Shown: positions 8,258 through 10,406 of the stretch, one piece after another | Layout: the number at the start of each line of letters is the position of its first letter | Position numbering within the stretch: position 1 is the stretch's first letter | Translations under genes and position numbers: made by a program | Notes under the pieces: model-generated | What the model saw: only the letters and a program-made list of their open reading frames with translations | Databases searched by the model: none | Told to the model about the DNA's origin: nothing | Origin: Opitutales bacterium | GTDB lineage: Bacteria; Verrucomicrobiota; Verrucomicrobiia; Opitutales; Oceanipulchritudinaceae | DNA: 10,406 nt | Direction of reading: 5' to 3' | NCBI GenBank assembly: GCA_007123395.1 | Contig: SKLD01000170.1 | Span: forward strand, 1-10,406

Positions 8258-8830
8258 TCACGGGCGTGGTTCAGAGTTCGGGTCGACGACTTCGTCGGAT
8301 TGCACACTAGTAGCCTCCTGGGCCAGAATTGTGACAATACGGGCGCGAACTTCGTCGCGGCTGAAGCCAGCCGCGATCATGTCGGCAGGCATTAGCAAAC
8401 TCTCTCCTGACAGGCTATCCTTTGCATCTTCATGGGCTTCCCTTACACCGCGAATGAGGCTGCGGACTTGTTCCTGGTGATGGGATGCCTCGAAATGCAA
8501 TAGATCCAGTTCAGCGTAAGATGCCATGTTTGCCGCCCTATGCCATCGGAGGAGTTCGTCCACCTCTCTCGGCGAAAGGTCGCCGCCCTCCTCAATGAGG
8601 GCACGAATGTCCGCACGAAGAGCCGCACGGAGAGCCTCACGCTCAACAAGAACCGCATCCATACTCGCAAGCGCATTGCTGATTACGGCGGCTCCTTCGG
8701 CTTCTGCACCGGAGATTTCTTCGTGGGCATCTGCCGCTGCAAATGCAAAGGATAATGGAAGTCCGGCAACGAGGAGGAGAGACCGAATGGTCCGGCGGCA
8801 AGCCGCGTAGTATACATCTGGATATTTCAT
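8258..8830 (-). CDS. Exported alpha-helical protein of unknown function
   Basis: A 190-aa product from ATG 8830 to TGA 8258, first gene of the four-gene run; the next gene's preferred ATG is 29 nt downstream. The N-terminus has basic residues R-R (12-13) followed by a hydrophobic stretch (18-33) and A-A-A-D-A, which fits a Sec signal peptide cleaved near residue 35. There is no lipobox cysteine. The mature part is rich in Ala, Glu, Arg and Leu and should be mostly helical: about 45-80 (heptad-like, E-R-E-A-L-R-A-A-L-R) and 87-135, with a His-rich patch H-F-E-A-S-H-H-Q at 112-119. A short acidic and proline tail ends in S-E-P-R-P. The layout loosely recalls small periplasmic helical proteins such as Spy/CpxP, but I see no L-T-x-x-Q motifs and do not assign that family. 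A short AGG three bases before the ATG is a weak ribosome binding site. The gene looks real from its signal peptide, amphipathic helices and position. Confidence 0.8.
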   Translation of the reverse strand: MKYPDVYYAACRRTIRSLLLVAGLPLSFAFAAADAHEEISGAEAEGAAVISNALASMDAVLVEREALRAALRADIRALIEEGGDLSPREVDELLRWHRAANMASYAELDLLHFEASHHQEQVRSLIRGVREAHEDAKDSLSGESLLMPADMIAAGFSRDEVRARIVTILAQEATSVQSDEVVDPNSEPRP

Positions 8831-9268
8831 GAGCCTATTTGTTTGAGTGGATAGGAGTGGTTGCGGTTATTGAAATGCCAGGACTGCGAAATCATGGCCA
8901 GTCCATCATCTTTTTGCGTCATCCGCCTTAAGGGCAGATTGTCTGGTTTGGACTGCAAAGCGACTGCGATTGCCCAGCAACGGTAGATGCCGCCAGTGCC
9001 CTTTTGCAAAGAAGAGGCTAGTCGAAAATCTGCACAGGCACGCGGCATTACAAATGCCCACACTGCCCCCCCGATTTTCAGGTCAAGGCTTTTGTGTTGT
9101 AAATTTTTCGTAAATTCCGGAAAATCCGCCGCCAGCCCGCTGTTTATGCGGCTTGCGGGGCGGCAAAAATTTCAAATTTTTGGCTGCTTGACCGTAAAAG
9201 GAAGGGCGCGGGCGGCCATGGGTTCGCGGGCTGTGACGCGGATTCCCGGGCCGTTTGCTTTGGCATGG
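8831..9268. other. Upstream region of the four-gene operon, no convincing gene
   Basis: About 440 bp of more AT-containing DNA in front of the operon. It should hold the operon's promoter and 5' leader, but I could not find a pair of -35 and -10 boxes with acceptable spacing on the minus strand. Visible elements are the palindrome at 9164-9182, a short TTCCGGAA palindrome at 9115-9122, and a run of seven C (seven G on the transcribed strand) at 9066-9072. A 78-codon minus-strand frame (9063-8827) overlaps the first bases of the next gene but has no signal peptide or recognisable domain; I did not accept it as a gene. Confidence 0.5.
9164..9182. repeat. 19-bp AT-rich perfect palindrome
   Basis: CAAAAATTT at 9164-9172, one central C, then AAATTTTTG at 9174-9182: a perfect 9-bp inverted repeat. 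It stands out in a GC-rich setting about 335 bp upstream of the first operon gene. An operator or DNA-bending site is possible. A terminator is less likely, because there is no GC stem. Confidence 0.5.
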
Positions 9269-9371
9269 GGTCGACGGAACCGGGGCTCCGTCGCTACGGG
9301 CGAACCTTCTGCGAAGATTCGACGGTGGGCGGCAGGGAATGATCGAGGACCGGGGCTTTCCGACGGCAGGC

Positions 9372-9391
9372 GGCGCATCGGGAGATGCGCC
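9372..9391. repeat. Hairpin in tandem copy A
   Basis: GGCGCATC (9372-9379), loop GGGA, GATGCGCC (9384-9391): a perfect 8-bp stem, conserved in copy B. No T-run follows on either strand, so it is not a standard intrinsic terminator. Confidence 0.7.
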
Positions 9392-9543
9392 CTCCATGTG
9401 GGGATGGGGAAAGGTTGGCGGAGTTTGGGTGACGCCGGGGGTCGACGGAGGCGTGGCTCCGTCGCTACGTAGCGGACCTTCTGCGAAGATTCGACGGCGG
9501 GAGGGAGGGAATGATCGAGGAGCGGGGCTTTCCAACGGCAGGC

Positions 9544-9563
9544 GGCGCATCGGGAGATGCGCC
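9544..9563. repeat. Hairpin in tandem copy B
   Basis: The same 8-bp stem and GGGA loop as at 9372-9391 (GGCGCATC at 9544-9551, GATGCGCC at 9556-9563). It sits in a 34-bp block identical between the two copies, the best-kept part of the unit. Confidence 0.7.
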
Positions 9564-9724
9564 CTCCACGGGGGATGGAGATGGATGGTACAGATTGGGT
9601 GACCCTGGAGGTCGACGGAGGCGGGGCTCCGCCGCTACGCTTACCCACTTGATTCACAAACGACTCTCAAGATAGGATTCTGCAGCGTTTACGATAAGCG
9701 TACAATTAGCGAAAATTAGCGGTC

Positions 9725-9739
9725 CCCGGCTTCGCCGGG
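9725..9739. repeat. Small GC hairpin
   Basis: CCCGGC (9725-9730), loop TTC, GCCGGG (9734-9739). It has the same C/G stem and TTC loop style as the hairpin inside the RHS gene at 700-712, which hints at a common REP-like family. No T-run follows on either strand. Confidence 0.5.
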
Positions 9740-9758
9740 CTGCGGTGGAAAAGGCGAT

Positions 9759-9807
9759 GCGCAGGAATCGACGGAGGCGTGGCTTCTTCGCTACGGGGTT
9801 CCTGCGC
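9759..9807. repeat. Inverted repeat enclosing a fourth copy of the array core
   Basis: GCGCAGGAA at 9759-9767 is the exact reverse complement of TTCCTGCGC at 9799-9807. The 31 bp between them hold a diverged copy (9768-9798) of the core that begins each tandem unit: TCGACGGAGGCGTGGCTTC, ending in CGCTACGGGG. The other three copies have no such flanking inverted repeat. The arrangement is compatible with a miniature structured element or a folded RNA segment downstream of rpoC. Confidence 0.55.
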
Positions 9808-9828
9808 GGCTTCCCGCAATCCGTGCGG

Positions 9829-9864
9829 AAAAAAAGCCCCGGGGCCGTGGGGGCCGCCGGGGCT
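9829..9864 (-). terminator. Intrinsic terminator of rpoC
   Basis: Read on the minus strand, AGCCCCGG (9864-9857) pairs perfectly with CCGGGGCT (9842-9835). An inner GGCC/GGCC stem follows after a one-base bulge, and the 3' arm runs straight into T7 (9835-9829). It starts about 45 nt after the rpoC stop, so it should end rpoC transcription and separate it from the RHS operon. Confidence 0.88.
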
Positions 9865-9909
9865 GAAAGGGTTTCGGTCGGGTGCGACCGGTTGGGCTTC
9901 CGCAGCGGA

Positions 9910-10406
9910 TCAGCCGACGTCTTCGCCGCGCGCGGCGGCGGCGCCGAGGGTGTTGATCTTGAGGCGGCGATAGGTCGGCAGGCCGGTGCCGGCCGGGATG
10001 AGGTGGCCCATGATGACGTTTTCCTTGAAGCCCTCGAGATGGTCGACCTTGCCGAGCGTGGAGGCATCGGTGAGGACACGCGTGGTCTCTTGGAAGGAGG
10101 CTGCGGAAATGAAGGACTCGGTTTCGACGGAGGCCTTGGTGATGCCGAGAAGGATTGGCTCGCCTTCGGCGGGCTGACCGCCGGCTTCGACGATCTTCTC
10201 GTTGGAGACCATGAACGACTCCTTGTCGACCTGCTCGCCCCAGAAGAAATCGGAGTCGCCCGGATCGGTGATGCGCACCTTACGAAGCATCTGCGAGACG
10301 ATAATCTCGATATGCTTGTCGTTGATGGTGACGCCCTGGAGACGGTAGACCTTCTGGATCTCGCCGAGGATGTAGTCTTGCACGGCGTTGGGCCCGAGGA
10401 TCTCGA
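9910..10406 (-). CDS. rpoC: RNA polymerase beta' subunit, C-terminal 164 residues (5' end beyond window)
   Basis: The frame is open from the right edge to TGA at 9910 and gives the last 164 residues of beta', so the gene is 5'-partial. The conserved C-terminal region of RpoC is plain: N-A-V-Q-D-Y-I-L-G-E-I-Q-K-V-Y-R-L-Q-G-V, I-N-D-K-H-I-E-I-I-V-S-Q-M-L, then L-L-G-I-T-K-A-S-V-E-T-E-S-F-I-S-A-A-S-F-Q-E-T-T-R-V-L, and the E-G-F-K-E-N-V-I-M-G-H-L-I-P-A-G-T-G segment. Beta' forms the catalytic core of RNA polymerase with beta, alpha and omega; this part lies near the omega-binding region. After the core the protein ends quickly (A-A-A-R-G-E-D-V-G). A T-tailed terminator follows 45 nt later, so rpoC is the last gene of its operon here. 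Confidence 0.97.
   Translation of the reverse strand, partial: EILGPNAVQDYILGEIQKVYRLQGVTINDKHIEIIVSQMLRKVRITDPGDSDFFWGEQVDKESFMVSNEKIVEAGGQPAEGEPILLGITKASVETESFISAASFQETTRVLTDASTLGKVDHLEGFKENVIMGHLIPAGTGLPTYRRLKINTLGAAAARGEDVG

Larger units (their letters stand above)
9269..9640. repeat. Tandem array of a ~170-bp GC-rich unit (two full copies plus a partial third)
   Basis: Copy A spans 9269-9439 (171 bp), copy B 9440-9609 (170 bp) and a truncated copy C about 9610-9640. Each starts with GGTCGACGGA followed by a G-rich GGCTCCG(T/C)CGCTACG core. A and B then share CTTCTGCGAAGATTCGACGG, an AATGATCGAGGA stretch, GGGGCTTTCC and a 34-bp identical block containing the hairpin GGCGCATC/GATGCGCC. 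By eye A and B agree at roughly 85% of positions, with most differences in the last 45 bp. The array lies between the rpoC terminator and the operon's upstream region. The open frames crossing it on both strands are low-complexity by-products of the repeats. Confidence 0.85.

Noticed and set aside
8229..8261. GTG start at 8261 for the head-repeat protein
   Set aside because: It would overlap the upstream stop and put 11 polar residues before a typical M-K-T-K signal peptide. The ATG at 8228 is more natural.
8827..9063. 78-codon minus-strand frame just upstream of the helical protein gene
   Set aside because: It overlaps the next start by a few bases, shows no signal peptide, domain or ribosome binding site, and its codon use is not distinctive. 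It cannot be excluded fully, but the support is too weak.
9372..9563. Hairpins of the tandem array as transcription terminators
   Set aside because: The stems are good but no T-run follows on either strand. The nearby hairpin at 9835-9864 with T7 is the real terminator.
9269..9640. CRISPR array
   Set aside because: The unit is about 170 bp with near-complete similarity along its length and only about two copies. There are no unique spacers and no cas genes.
9083..9657. Several overlapping frames on both strands across the tandem array
   Set aside because: Their products repeat internally only because the DNA repeats, are rich in Arg, Pro and Gly and frame-shift between copies. The array reads as non-coding.

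Overview
This GC-rich window most likely comes from a member of the Verrucomicrobiota, perhaps an Opitutales-type bacterium. The assignment rests on protein style, not on a database match. The rpoC tail looks PVC-like, and one secreted protein combines a W-F-G-Y-F aromatic domain, three 'N-[IL]-G-Q-L-K' motifs and a D-x-D-x-D-G C-terminus. I associate that combination with Verrucomicrobiota. All genes I can support lie on the minus strand.

Layout in transcription order, from the right edge to the left. (1) 10406-9910 is the 3' end of rpoC, the beta' subunit of RNA polymerase. (2) 9864-9829 is a strong intrinsic terminator for rpoC. (3) 9828-8831 is about 1 kb without a convincing gene. It holds a tandem array of a roughly 170-bp unit (two full copies and a partial third), a fourth dispersed copy of the unit's core inside a 9-bp inverted repeat, several small hairpins and a 19-bp AT-rich palindrome. 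(4) 8830-1 is a tightly packed run of four genes with gaps of 29, 28 and 22 nt. They encode a 190-aa alpha-helical exported protein, a 265-aa exported protein of eleven YadA-head-like 13/14-residue repeats without a membrane anchor, a 363-aa exported protein with the Q-L-K motifs, and a giant RHS/YD-repeat protein. The RHS frame is open without a stop for 2,096 codons and runs off the left edge.

All four products start with a plausible Sec signal peptide, so the cluster looks like a secreted or surface-displayed RHS system with three accessory proteins. The RHS C-terminal core is complete and ends about 12 codons before the window edge. The variable tip, which would carry any toxin activity, and any immunity gene therefore lie outside the window, and the function cannot be settled here.

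The most notable local oddities are a palindromic, REP-like element of about 46 bp inserted in frame in the RHS coding sequence, the structured 170-bp tandem array upstream of the operon, a change of third-position GC along the RHS gene, and a YadA-type head without its usual stalk and anchor.
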